15,836 bases of DNA, taken from NCBI GenBank assembly GCA_016711105.1, contig JADJTO010000027.1, positions 1 to 15,836 on the forward strand. The letters are read 5' to 3'. This DNA is from Micropruina sp. GTDB taxonomy: Bacteria; Actinomycetota; Actinomycetes; Propionibacteriales; Propionibacteriaceae. Shown piece by piece: positions 8,765 to 15,836 of this stretch. The notes under the pieces are model-generated. The model did no database searches. It was not told the DNA's origin and saw only the letters and a list, made by a program, of their open reading frames with translations. Positions within the stretch are counted from its first letter, which is position 1; each line of letters begins with the position of its first letter. The translations under genes and the position numbers were made by a program.

Positions 8765-9810
8765 TTCCGGAGGGCCGTCCCGCCGCCCCAAGCGGCGGGG
8801 CTGCCGTGGAGGACCGCACCTCGAGCATGCTCGGCACCAAGTGGAGGCGTGATTCCAGCCCGGGGTTGGCCAGGCGTTCGATCAGGTAGCGGCCGGCCTG
8901 CGCTCCGACCGGAAAGTTGCCGTTGTCGACCGAGGTCAGCGAGATGTGCCGGATCCTGGCCAGGTAGGTGTTGTCGTAGCCGACCAGCGACAGGTCCTTG
9001 GGGACACTCAGCCCGAGGTCGTCGGCGGCGGAGAGGGCACCGATGGCGGCCACGTCGTTGAATGCCAGGATCGCCGTGGGCCGCTCCGGGCGGCTGAGCA
9101 GCCGTCGGGCCGCGGCGTAGCCACTCTCCTCGCTCATCCCGCCGGTCTCGAGGTAGCTCTCGGCGTCCAAGCCGGCGTCGCGCAGGCACTCCTGGAAGCC
9201 CTGCAGGCGCAGGCTGCCGATCTCACCGGGTCCGCGCAGATGGGCGATCCGCTGGTGTCCGAGCCCGATCAGGTGCCGGGCGGCCGACCGGGCGCCGGCC
9301 AGGTCGTCGTTGACGACGATGTCCACGTTGGGCAGGGCCGGCTCTCGGGTGCCGGCGAGCACGACCGGGACCTGCGTGGCCGCGATCGCGATCGCCTCCA
9401 GTCTCCTCGGTGGTGCCGACCACCACCAGGCCGTCCACCTCCTGGCCCAGCAGCGTCTCCACCGAACCGATCCCGATGCGGTGGTCGGTATGGCTGTCGG
9501 CCAGGATGGGGAAAGGCCCGAACTTCGCAGCGTGGTGGCCAGGCCGGCCAGCAGGTCGATGAACCACGGGTTGCGCAGGCCATTGAGCAGCACCCCCACG
9601 GTGTCGGTGCGATTCCGCGACAGCGCGCTGGCGCGCAGGTTCGGCCGGTAGCCCAACTCGGCCATCGCCTCCTGCACCGCGTTGCGCCGGGCATCGCTCA
9701 CCCGCGCGTCACCCTGGAGAACCAGGGAAACCAAGGACTTCGAGACCCCGGCGCGGGCGGCCACGTCCCCGGATCGTCGGCGCTCGCAGCGCATCGTCCC
9801 ATCCAGCCAT
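8742..9810 (-). CDS. LacI-family transcriptional regulator (first copy)
   Basis: A LacI/GalR repressor with an N-terminal helix-turn-helix and a periplasmic-binding-like sensor domain. The start at 9810 is set by AGGAGG (complement of 9818-9823) 7 bases upstream; it gives MAGWDDALRAPTIR then, after one extra G near 9772, DVAARAGVSKSLVSLVLQG and ARRNAVQEAMAELGYRPN, the DNA-binding head and hinge. The sensor domain shows TVGVLLNGLRNPWFIDLLAG, ILADSHTD, VETLLGQEVDGLVVVGT, RSAARHLIGLGHQRIAHLRG, ILAFNDVAAIGAL and DLSLVGYDNTYLARI. Three indels (near 9772, 9530, 9405) displace the frame. The end runs into a GC hairpin, and the stop overlaps the convergent iolG by 23 bases. A TACAAT (-10 like) on this strand at 9868-9863 may be its promoter. 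Effector is probably a cyclitol or sugar (inference). Confidence 0.88.
8777..8801. terminator. GC hairpin between convergent iolG and lacI
   Basis: CCCGCCGC (8779-8786) and GCGGCGGG (8792-8799) form a perfect 8-bp stem with a 5-base CCCAA loop, extendable by a G-U and a G-C pair to 8777/8801. It lies 12 bases after the iolG stop and inside the last codons of the convergent lacI frame. There is no T run, so it would be a GC-hairpin type terminator acting in either direction, or a simple transcription barrier. Confidence 0.5.
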
Positions 9811-9842
9811 TCGCAGACCTCCTGTCACCGCCAGCCTAGGGG

Positions 9843-9872
9843 TTGCCAGCGCTCTGTTTCGGATTGTAGGGT
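9843..9872 (+). promoter_or_regulatory. Promoter with overlapping AGCGCT operator core, upstream of second Gfo/Idh gene
   Basis: TTGCCA (9843-9848) and TAGGGT (9867-9872) are spaced by 18 bases. The sequence AGCGCTC at 9848-9854 overlaps the -35; the same 7-mer is the core of the perfect palindrome at 13136-13153. On the opposite strand TACAAT (9868-9863) is a good -10 for the divergent lacI, placing the AGCGCT core near its start point. The flanks are poorly symmetric, so operator status is tentative. GTCCAA is directly repeated at 9879 and 9889. Confidence 0.45.
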
Positions 9873-9909
9873 GGAACGGTCCAAGCTTGTCCAACATGGA
9901 GGTAATGCA

Positions 9910-11208
9910 GTGAGCACAACGGGTCGGCGCATCAGCGCCGGAATGGTCGGTGGCGGTCCGGGCGCGGACATCGGGAAGACGCATCGCAACGGCATGCGGT
10001 TGGACGACCGCTACTCCCTCGATTGTGGCGTGTTCGGCCAGAACCGGGAGGAGTCGCTGGAGCTGGGGCCAGCCTCGGGGTCGCGAGGATCGGATCTACC
10101 GCGACTACCTCACGATGGCCGAGGCCGAGAGCGCCCGCCCGGACGGCGTGGATCTGGTCGTGGTGGCCACCCCGAACGACAGCCACTTCGCGATCGCGTC
10201 GGTGTTCCTCGCCCAAGGGGATCTCGGTCGTGTGTGAGAAGCCACTGACCCCGGCCGCGGCCGAGTCCGCGGAATTGATCCGGATCGCCGCTGAGAAGGA
10301 CGCCATCCTGGCCATCCCGCACTGCTACTCGGCCTACGCCATGGTGCGCGAGGCCGCCCGCATGGTGCGCGATGGTGCGCTGGGCCGGATCACGTTCGTG
10401 GACGTCGAGCACGCCTCCGGCTGGAACGCCACGGCGGTCGAACTGACCGGCAACAAGCAGGCCGCCTGGCGGACGGATCCGGCGGTGGCCGGCATCGCCA
10501 GCGTGGTCGGCGACCTGGGCACCCACGCCTACCACCTGGCTCGCTACATCACCGGCCTCGAAGCCGGCGAACTCGCCGCCCAGATGCACACCTTCGTGCC
10601 CGGGCGCCGGGTCTACGACAACGCCACCATCTCACTGCGGCTCACCGGCGGTGTGCCCGGACGGATCTGGGCGAGCATGGCCGCCACCGGTCACAACCAC
10701 GGCCTCCGGATCCGGGTCTTCGGCGACCAGGGCAGCCTGGAGTGGCAGCACGAGGACCCGCACCACCTTCTGGTGCAGGATCTCGCGGGGAAACCCGGAT
10801 CCTGACCCACGGCCTGAGCACGCTGTCGGAGGAGTCCGGCAGGTTCGTCCGGGTGGGACTTGGCCACCCGGAGGGTTCCTCGAGGCGTTCGCGAACTTCT
10901 ATCGTGACCTGGCCGACGAGCTCGACGCCCGCCGGTTCGGCAGGCCCAGCACGATCCGGGAGCTGTCGTTCCCCACCGGCATCGACGGCCTCAAGGGCGT
11001 CCAGCTGGTGGAGGCGGTCGTGACCTCGAACCAGGCCAACGGCGCCTGGGTGGTGCCGGGGGCGCCGCAGTGTTCCGACGCGCTCGCTTTCCGGCCAGGA
11101 GTCGGGGTCGGTCGGACCGCACCACGGTCTGAGACCCCGACTTCGCTTCGAGCCAAGGGGCTGAGGCCCCCGATTCGCCGCCTCTTGCATACTTGGAGCG
11201 CTCAGTAA
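9910..11208 (+). CDS. Gfo/Idh/MocA-family oxidoreductase (second copy, frameshifted)
   Basis: An NAD(P)-dependent sugar or cyclitol dehydrogenase. GTG 9910 is chosen because GGAGG (9898-9902) lies 7 bases upstream. Frame 1 begins ISAGMVGGGPGADIGKTHRNG, a Rossmann loop of the subgroup that starts with GGGPG. Frame 2 gives DRIYRDYLTMAEAE and VDLVVVATPNDSHF. Frame 3 gives ISVVCEKPLTPAAAESAELI, GNKQAAWRTDPAVAG, VVGDLGTHAYHLARYITGLE (active-site His region), then TFVPGRRVYDNATISLRL. Frame 1 closes with GFLEAFANFYRDLADELDA and ends near GAWVVPGAPQ. Indels are near 10068, 10085, 10208, 10795 and 10880. The in-frame stop is 11206-11208, but a strong hairpin at 11100-11142 suggests the true end lies near 11075-11132. 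Substrate unknown; context suggests an inositol isomer or rare sugar. Confidence 0.84.
11100..11170 (+). terminator. Two tandem stem-loops after the second Gfo/Idh gene
   Basis: AGTCGGGGTC (11100-11109) pairs perfectly with GACCCCGACT (11133-11142). Nested inside is GACCG-CACCA-CGGTC (11115-11129). A second small hairpin, GGGGC-TGAG-GCCCC, lies at 11157-11170. No T run follows. Together they look like a factor-assisted or hairpin terminator separating this gene from gntR, and they argue that coding stops before about 11100-11132. Confidence 0.5.
11190..11203. promoter_or_regulatory. Partial copy of the LacI-type operator upstream of gntR
   Basis: TACTTGGAGCGCTC here is identical over 14 bases to 13135-13148, except that the palindrome there continues CAAGT while here it breaks to AGTAAG. 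It is 55 bases upstream of the gntR start, so a LacI protein could bind it weakly and link the two regulators. Confidence 0.5.
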
Positions 11209-11235
11209 GGTACTAGATGTTCTTACATTTTTACC
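11209..11235. promoter_or_regulatory. Putative GntR autoregulatory operator
   Basis: The perfect ATGT-TCTT-ACAT dyad (11217-11228) is nested in GGTA...TACC (11209-11212 and 11232-11235; centre offset by half a base). It lies 29 bases before the gntR ATG, the usual place for autoregulation, and its core recurs at 3903-3914 with one mismatch. Confidence 0.55.
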
Positions 11236-11257
11236 TGAACCTGATCTGTGGGCAGCG

Positions 11258-12036
11258 ATGAGCGCGACGACTGCGGCCGTCCCGACGGCGCGGACGAAGG
11301 CAAAGCAAATTCCCCTGTCGATCGATCGGGGAAGCCCGATACCGCTCTACCACCAATTGTCCGAGCAGCTGGTCAAGGCCATCCACGATGGCGTGTTGCG
11401 GCCGGGGGAAACCTTCGAAAACGAGGTGTCCCTGGCTGAGCGGCTGAATATGTCCCGGCCGACGGTGCGCAGATCCATCGGCGAGTTGGTGACTCAGGGC
11501 CTGCTGATTCGTCGCGAGGGGTCGGCACAACGGTGGCGCGAGCAGCGGTCCACCGCCGCAACGAGCTGAGCAGCCATTACGAGGATCCTGCAGCGAACGG
11601 TCAACGCCCGACGACGCGGGTGCTTCGGATGGATTTACGGGTGTTCAACAAGCGAGCGGCACGGGAGCTGCAACTGGACAGCCGCAAGCCACTGGTCTAC
11701 CTCGAGCGGTTGCGGATGGTGGATGGCAGCCCGTTGGCCCTGCTCAAGAACTGGCTGCCGCCCGAGTTCGGCGCGATCTCAGTGGCTGAGCTGGAATTCC
11801 GCGGGCTGTACGAGCTCTTGCGAGCACACGGTGCCACGCCGGCGGTCGCCCACCAGTCCGTGGGCTCCCGCCCGGCGGTTCCCGAGGAGCGGCGGCTGCT
11901 CGAACTGGGGCCCTTCGACCCGGTTCTGACCATGACCCGTCGGGCTTACGACGCCGCTGGCGCGCCCGTCGAGTTCGGCGATCATTCCTACCGCGCGGAT
12001 CGGTACAAGTTCGACGTCACTGTGCACGCCCTCTGA
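11258..12036 (+). CDS. GntR-family regulator, HutC subfamily (UTRA effector domain)
   Basis: A repressor or activator with a winged-helix head and a small-molecule UTRA domain. From ATG 11258 frame 2 reads IPLSIDRGSPIPLYHQLSEQ and LVKAIHDGVLRPGETFENEV, then SLAERLNMSRPTVRRSIGEL (recognition helix, about residues 67-86) and GLLIRR. A frame change near 11520 leads to frame 1: VGTTVARAAVHRRNELSSHY, then the UTRA domain with LDSRKPLVYLERLRMVDGSP, LALLKNWLP, FRGLYELLRAHG and YDAAGAPVEFGDHSYRADRY, stop TGA 12034-12036. Restored length about 259 aa. The ribosome site is weak. It converges on the second lacI with 14 bases between stops. The dyads at 11217 and 3903 suggest control of itself and of the transaldolase-iolD block; the effector is likely a pathway intermediate (inference). 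Confidence 0.9.
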
Positions 12037-12050
12037 AGGTGGGGCGCTCG

Positions 12051-13081
12051 TCAGGCGGGGACCGGGACCGACGAGGACCGCACGACCAGGCGTGAGGGAG
12101 ATGACGATGTTCTCTGGCTCTGCTGCCGGGCCAGTCAGTCGGCGGAGAAGCACCTCGCCGCAGGCCACCCCCGACGTCGAAGCCACGGTTGTCCACGGTG
12201 GTCAGGTCGAGGAAGCGGCTGCGGCCAAGCAGCGAGTTGTCATAGCCCACCAGGGCGACATCGCTCGGCACCTCTCCCGCCCACCTCCCGGAGGGCCGCC
12301 CTGGCCCCCAGCGCCATCGTGTCGTTGGCCGCGAAGACCGCGGTGACCTCCGGGTGGCGACGCAACAGCTCCGACGGTGCCCAGGTAGCCGCCGTCCTCG
12401 TTGGTCTGGTTGCGTTCGCCGGCGTAGCGAGCGGCTCGCCCACCGACTCCATGAACTGCAGGTAGGCCCGGAGGCGACCCTCGGCTGATCCGCCCAGCCC
12501 GGTGACGTGCCCAATCCTGCGATGCCCGAGCGATTGCAGGTGCCTCAGGGCCAGGCCGACGCCAAGGTTCACGTCGTTGGAGACGTGGTCGCAGCCGGCC
12601 ACACTGTGGAGTCGGGTGCCCTCGATGACCGTCGGGATGCCCAGGTCCGGGAAGTCGTGGCCAGGCTCGGCCGCGATCACCAGCGCGTCGACCTGAGTGT
12701 CGAGGAAGCCGTCGATGGCGTTCACGAAGCGGTCGCCCACTCCATAGTGCTCACGGATGGCCATGTGGAAGCCCTGTGGCCCCATCAGCCGCGCATGCCT
12801 GCAGCAGCTCGACGAACCAGGGTTCTGGAAGTCGTCGATCACCAGGCCGACGGTCTGGGTGCGGTCGGCGGCCAGGTTGGCCGCGGCCTGGCTGGGGCGG
12901 TAGCCAGCTTGGCGATGGCCTCGTTGACGGCCTCGCGCTTGGCGGCGCTGACCAGGGCGGAGCCGTTGAGGACCAGCGATACCAAGGACTTGGACACGCC
13001 GGCCTCCCGGGCGACGTCGTAGATCGTCGGCCGGGCTGGGCGCGGGTTGCTGGTCACAGGTCTCCATCGCGATTGTGCCAT
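12051..13081 (-). CDS. LacI-family transcriptional regulator (second copy)
   Basis: A LacI/GalR repressor. The minus strand from ATG 13081 reads MAQSRWRPVTSNPRP and then TIYDVAREAGVSKSLVSLVL, the helix-turn-helix, then KREAVNEAIAKLGYRPSQAA across an indel. A GTG at 13057 with GGAGA just upstream is an alternative start, though spacing is short. The sensor part shows RTQTVGLVIDDFQNP, GFLDTQVDALVIAAEPG, LRHLQSLGHRRIGHVTG, VTAVFAANDTMALGARAALRE and PSDVALVGYDNSLLGRSRFL. The end is restored as RLTGPAAEPENIVI and LVVRSSSVPVPA with stop at 12053-12051. At least five indels occur. Its recognition-helix region AGVSKSLVSLVL is identical to that of the first LacI, so the two may bind similar sites; the palindrome at 13136-13153 lies beside its start. 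Confidence 0.88.
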
Positions 13082-13099
13082 CAATCTCAGGCTTCGGTA

Positions 13100-13128
13100 T
13101 TGACAGGACAAAGTGCAGTCCCTACTGT
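13100..13128 (+). promoter_or_regulatory. Promoter of the Gfo/Idh-isomerase-binding-protein operon
   Basis: TTGACA (13100-13105), a perfect -35, is followed by a 17-base spacer and TACTGT (13123-13128), which fits the TAnnnT form of actinobacterial -10 boxes. The predicted start point falls inside the 18-bp palindrome that begins 7 bases downstream, the classic arrangement for repression. Confidence 0.75.
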
Positions 13129-13135
13129 TAGAACT

Positions 13136-13153
13136 ACTTGGAGCGCTCCAAGT
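13136..13153. promoter_or_regulatory. Perfect 18-bp LacI-type operator
   Basis: ACTTGGAGCGCTCCAAGT equals its own reverse complement over all 18 bases, with the central AGCGCT/CG step common in LacI/GalR operators. It lies between the divergent second lacI and the third Gfo/Idh gene, just downstream of a strong promoter and upstream of AAAGGAGG (13164-13171). A repressor bound here would block the plus-strand promoter. Confidence 0.8.
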
Positions 13154-13175
13154 CTATCTGACCAAAGGAGGACGA

Positions 13176-14347
13176 ATGAACTCTTGGGATTGCTGTTATC
13201 GGGGCCGGGATGGCGGGCAAGGCCCACATCGCCGCCTACCGCGTCGCCCCACGTTGTACGACTCCGTACTTCCCCGCTGCGTTACGTCTCGATCGGTGAC
13301 GTGAACGCCGAGCTCGGCGCCGCCACCGCCAAGCGCTACGGCTTCGAACGCTCCGACACCGACTGGCGCGCGATCGCCGCGAACCCCGACATCCACGTCG
13401 TCAGCGTCGTCATCGCCAACAGCCTGCACCTCGAGGTGGTCAAGGGCCTGCTGGAGGCCGGCAAGCACGTGCTGTGCGAGAAGCCGCTGGCCGACACTCT
13501 GGAATCGGCCCGCGAGATGGCGCGCCTGGCAAAGAGGCCAGCACGATCGCCCGCATCGGCCTCACCTTCCGCCGGCAGCCCGGCATCACGGCGATCCGGA
13601 ACTGGATCGCCGACGGCACCCTCGGCAAGGTGCTGCACTTCTCCGGCCGCTACTGGTGCGACTACTGCTGCAACCCGAAGGGCCCGATGAGCTGGCGCTT
13701 CCAAGGGGCCCGATGGGCTCCGGCGCGCTGGCCGACATCGGCAGCCACCTGACCTACCTGTCGGAGTTCCTGTGCGGCCCCATCGCGGGGTCTCCGGCGG
13801 CGGGTTCACCACCGCGATCAAAGAGCGCCCGCTGCCGCTGGGTGCGGTGGTCGGCCACGGCCTGGCGCGGTCTCCGACACCTACGAGCCGGTGACGAACG
13901 ACGACTACGCGACCTACACCGCCCACTTCGGCGACACCACCGGCAGCCTCGAAGTGTCCCGTGTGGCCGCCGGCTACCCCAACGCCCTCAACTTCGAGGT
14001 CTTCTGTGAGAACGGCGCAGCCAGCTTCCACCAGGACACCCCGTCGCAGATCCGGCTGTACCTGCACGATGACGAGCCGGGCAAGAACGGCTACCGCACG
14101 GTGAACCTCGGCGGCGACCACCCCTACGTCGCCGGTGGCCTGCCGATCGACGTCTCCGGCGTCGGCTTCGGCCAGAACGAGGGCTTCGCCTTCCAGGCCC
14201 GCGCCTTCCTCGAAGAGGTGGCCGGGATCGACGAGGCGAAGTCCCTGCCCCGCAATGCGTCCCTCGACGAGGGCGTGCACAACATGGAAATCCTCGCCGC
14301 CGTCGCTGGAGTCGGCCGCGGACAACGGAATGAAGGTGACCCTATGA
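13176..14347 (+). CDS. Gfo/Idh/MocA-family dehydrogenase, levoglucosan-dehydrogenase-like subgroup (third copy, frameshifted)
   Basis: A NAD-dependent sugar or cyclitol dehydrogenase of the longer (about 390 aa) Gfo/Idh subgroup. ATG 13176 follows AAAGGAGG (13164-13171). Restored sequence: LGIAVIGAGMAGKAHIAAYR, PTLYDSVLPPLRYVSIGDVN, RYGFERSDTDWRAIAANPDI, GKHVLCEKPLADTLESA (EKP loop, about 13459-13509), GLTFRRQPGITAIRNWI, GSGALADIGSHLTYLSEFL (active-site region), FGDTTGSLEVSRVAAGYPNA, NLGGDHPYVAGGLPIDVSG and HNMEILAAVAESAADNGMKV. The order GGDHPY..LPI..GxG resembles levoglucosan dehydrogenase as I recall it. Indels are near 13182, 13251, 13282, 13532, 13708, 13793 and 14310. Stop TGA 14345-14347 overlaps the next ATG. 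First gene of the operon under the 13100 promoter. Substrate not fixed. Confidence 0.86.
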
Positions 14348-15350
14348 TTCTCGGCGTCTACAACGCGGTCCTCCACGACCGCCCCCTCGAGGACGCGCTC
14401 AAGGTGATCGGCGGTCTCGGCCTGAACGGCATCGAGATCAACTCCGGCGGCTTCCTGCCGCCGACCCACATCCCCAACATCGACGACATCGTCGCCAGCC
14501 CGGCCGCGGCCAAGGCCTACCTGGCCCGCTTCGAGGGCACCGGCGTTGAGATCGCCGGGCTGAACTGCAACGGCAACCCGCTGCACCCCAACAAGGCGAT
14601 CGCTGCGAAGCATGCCGAGGACGTTCGGCGCTCGATCCGGGCCGCCGCCGCCCTGGGGCAGAACCGCGTGGTCACCATGTCGGGCCTGCCCGGCGGCGAG
14701 CCTGGCGCGACGCACCCCAACTGGATCGTCAACGCCTGGAACTCCGCAGCACTGGACGTCCTGGACTACCAGTGGGAGATCGCGGCCACGTTCTGGAGCG
14801 AGATCGACCAGTTCGCCAAGGACCACGGCGTCAAGGTGGCTCTCGAACTGCACCCGCAGAACATCGTGTTCAACACCCGTGACATCCGCAAGCTCGTCGA
14901 GCTGACCGGCGCCACCCACGTCGGTGTCGAGATGGACGCCTCGCACCTGTTCTGGCAGCAGGCCGACCCGGTCGCGGTCGTCGCGGGAACTCGGCTCGCT
15001 GATCTTCCACGCCGCCGCCAAGGACATCCGGATCAACACCGAGAACGCCAAGCTCAACGGCGTCCTGGACAACGGCTTCCGCCGGCTGTCGCCCGGACGA
15101 GCCGCGGGTGAACCTCGGCGGCGACGAGTGGGCCAACGAGTGGCCCAAGGACTCCTCCTGGGACTTCGTCGCCCTGGGCAAGGGCCACGACACCGCGTAC
15201 TGGACCGAGTTCATTCGCGCCCTGCACGAGGTCGACCCCGACATGTGCCTGAACATCGAGCACGAGGACACCGAACTCGGCCGGATCGAGGGCCTGGAGG
15301 TGGCAGCCAAGGTACTGACTGACGCCTGGGCAGCCTTCAAGGGCGAGTAA
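14344..15350 (+). CDS. Sugar phosphate isomerase/epimerase (xylose-isomerase-like TIM barrel)
   Basis: Metal-dependent TIM-barrel enzyme that isomerises, epimerises or dehydrates keto-sugars or keto-cyclitols (IolE/IolH and 3-keto-glycoside eliminase types belong here). ATG 14344 overlaps the upstream stop (ATGA). Frame 1 reads MILGVYNAVLHDRPLEDAL, GLNGIEINSGGF, VEIAGLNCNGNPLHPNKAIA, GVKVALELHPQN (metal-ligand Glu), and THVGVEMDASHLFWQQ (Asp-x-x-His). An indel near 14990 leads to frame 2, LIFHAAAKDIRINTENAKLN (His and Lys-Asp), and another near 15105 to frame 3, with VNLGGDEWANEWPKDSSWDF, then DTAYWTEFIRALHEVDPDM and LNIEHEDTEL (last metal Glu). Stop TAA 15348-15350; about 335 aa. Tight coupling to the dehydrogenase suggests it acts on that enzyme's keto product. 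Confidence 0.88.
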
Positions 15351-15416
15351 ATCCCTGACCACACCCTCATCAACCCTCAACAACCCGTTCCGAAATCCCC
15401 AATGAAGGAGATTCAG

Positions 15417-15836
15417 ATGCGCAAGACCCTGGCGGCCACCCTGGCCACCATCAGCGCGGTCGCCCTGACCGCCTGCAGCCTGGCGGAACGCCCGCTGCCA
15501 CCGGCTCGGCGCCCCGGCAGTGCCACCGAGAAGCTCAAGATCGGCATCGCCCTCCCCGCCGGCAACCAGACCTTCTGGACCGGTTGGATCAAGGGGTGCC
15601 CAGGCCGAGGCCGCGAAGCTGAACGTCGACCTCACGATCACCGACGCCAAGAACGACGCCCAGACCACGAACGACCAGGTGAACACCTTGATCGTCAGCG
15701 GCATCAAGGGCCTGGCCGTTGCGTCGGTTGACCCGACAGCCAACAAGCCCACGGTCCAGGCTGCGACCGATGCAGGGATCAAGATGATCACCTCTAACCG
15801 CACCCTCGACATGGCCTACGGCGGCGTGGGCGGCGC
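15417..15836 (+). CDS. Sugar ABC transporter substrate-binding lipoprotein (3' end outside window)
   Basis: A type I periplasmic-binding-fold protein that delivers a sugar or cyclitol to an ABC importer; anchored outside the cell membrane as a lipoprotein. ATG 15417 is preferred over 15402 because AAGGAG (15405-15410) lies 6 bases before it. The N-terminus MRKTLAATLATISAVALTAC ends in a lipobox (LTAC, Cys 20). A short low-complexity linker follows with two compensating indels (about 15485-15515). The mature domain reads EKLKIGIALPAGNQTFWTGW, then after an extra G near 15597 AQAEAAKLNVDLTITDAKND, VNTLIVSGIKGLAVASVDPT and AGIKMITSNRTLD. This resembles ribose/inositol-binding proteins. It sits 66 bases after the isomerase with no hairpin between, so it is probably in the same operon, with ATPase and permease genes likely beyond the window. 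Confidence 0.86.

Noticed and set aside
13126..13135. Weak IolR-like site TGTTAGAACT in the 13100 promoter
   Set aside because: Only 8 of 10 degenerate positions fit and the dyad is poor; it is not distinguishable from chance beside the strong LacI palindrome.
13336..15072. Minus-strand open frame of 578 codons opposite the third dehydrogenase and the isomerase
   Set aside because: The plus strand encodes clear Gfo/Idh and TIM-barrel motifs here; the antisense translation is a GC-rich mirror without domains.
1..15836. Mobile elements, CRISPR arrays, tRNA or rRNA genes, riboswitches
   Set aside because: I saw no transposase or integrase motifs, no regularly spaced repeats, no tRNA-like cloverleaf and no recognisable riboswitch in the short intergenic regions.

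Overview
The window is high-GC actinobacterial DNA. The evidence is strong GC bias at third positions, a menaquinone operon, purine-rich Shine-Dalgarno sites, ATGA start/stop overlaps and actinobacterial-type regulators. The family resemblance points loosely to Propionibacteriales or relatives, but no marker fixes the genus.

Layout. (1) 1-3898 is the tail of a menaquinone operon, all on the plus strand: menE (3' end), menA, menC, menD, with overlapping or nearly touching genes. (2) 4003-8764 is a plus-strand cyclitol (inositol-type) catabolic block: a transaldolase-family aldolase, iolD, a TSUP (TauE/SafE) membrane protein that reads in frame with the end of iolD, and an iolG-like dehydrogenase. 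(3) 8742-13081 is a regulatory and redox block: a minus-strand LacI regulator, a divergent Gfo/Idh/MocA oxidoreductase, a HutC-type GntR regulator and a second minus-strand LacI regulator. (4) 13100-15836 is a plus-strand operon behind a clear promoter and operator: a third Gfo/Idh/MocA dehydrogenase, a TIM-barrel sugar-phosphate isomerase/epimerase, and the start of an ABC-type sugar-binding lipoprotein that runs off the window.

How the parts may work together (inference). The binding lipoprotein captures a cyclitol or rare sugar. The Gfo/Idh enzymes and the TIM-barrel protein oxidise, isomerise or dehydrate it. IolD opens the cyclic diketone. The transaldolase-like protein could supply a downstream aldol cleavage. 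No iolA, iolB, iolC or iolJ is present here. Three regulators leave visible operator candidates. An ATGTAAGRACAT dyad occurs both upstream of the transaldolase-iolD block and upstream of gntR. A perfect 18-bp LacI-type palindrome sits on the promoter of the last operon, with a partial copy upstream of gntR.

Sequence quality. Almost every gene is interrupted by single-base indels, many at short G/C runs, yet each can be followed across two or three frames into a full-length family member. Housekeeping men genes are hit as hard as accessory genes, so I read these as sequence or assembly errors and not as gene decay. Gene coordinates below are those of the restored genes. Apart from intergenic stretches, all under about 110 bases, the window is filled with genes. 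I saw no rRNA, tRNA, CRISPR array, insertion sequence or attachment site.
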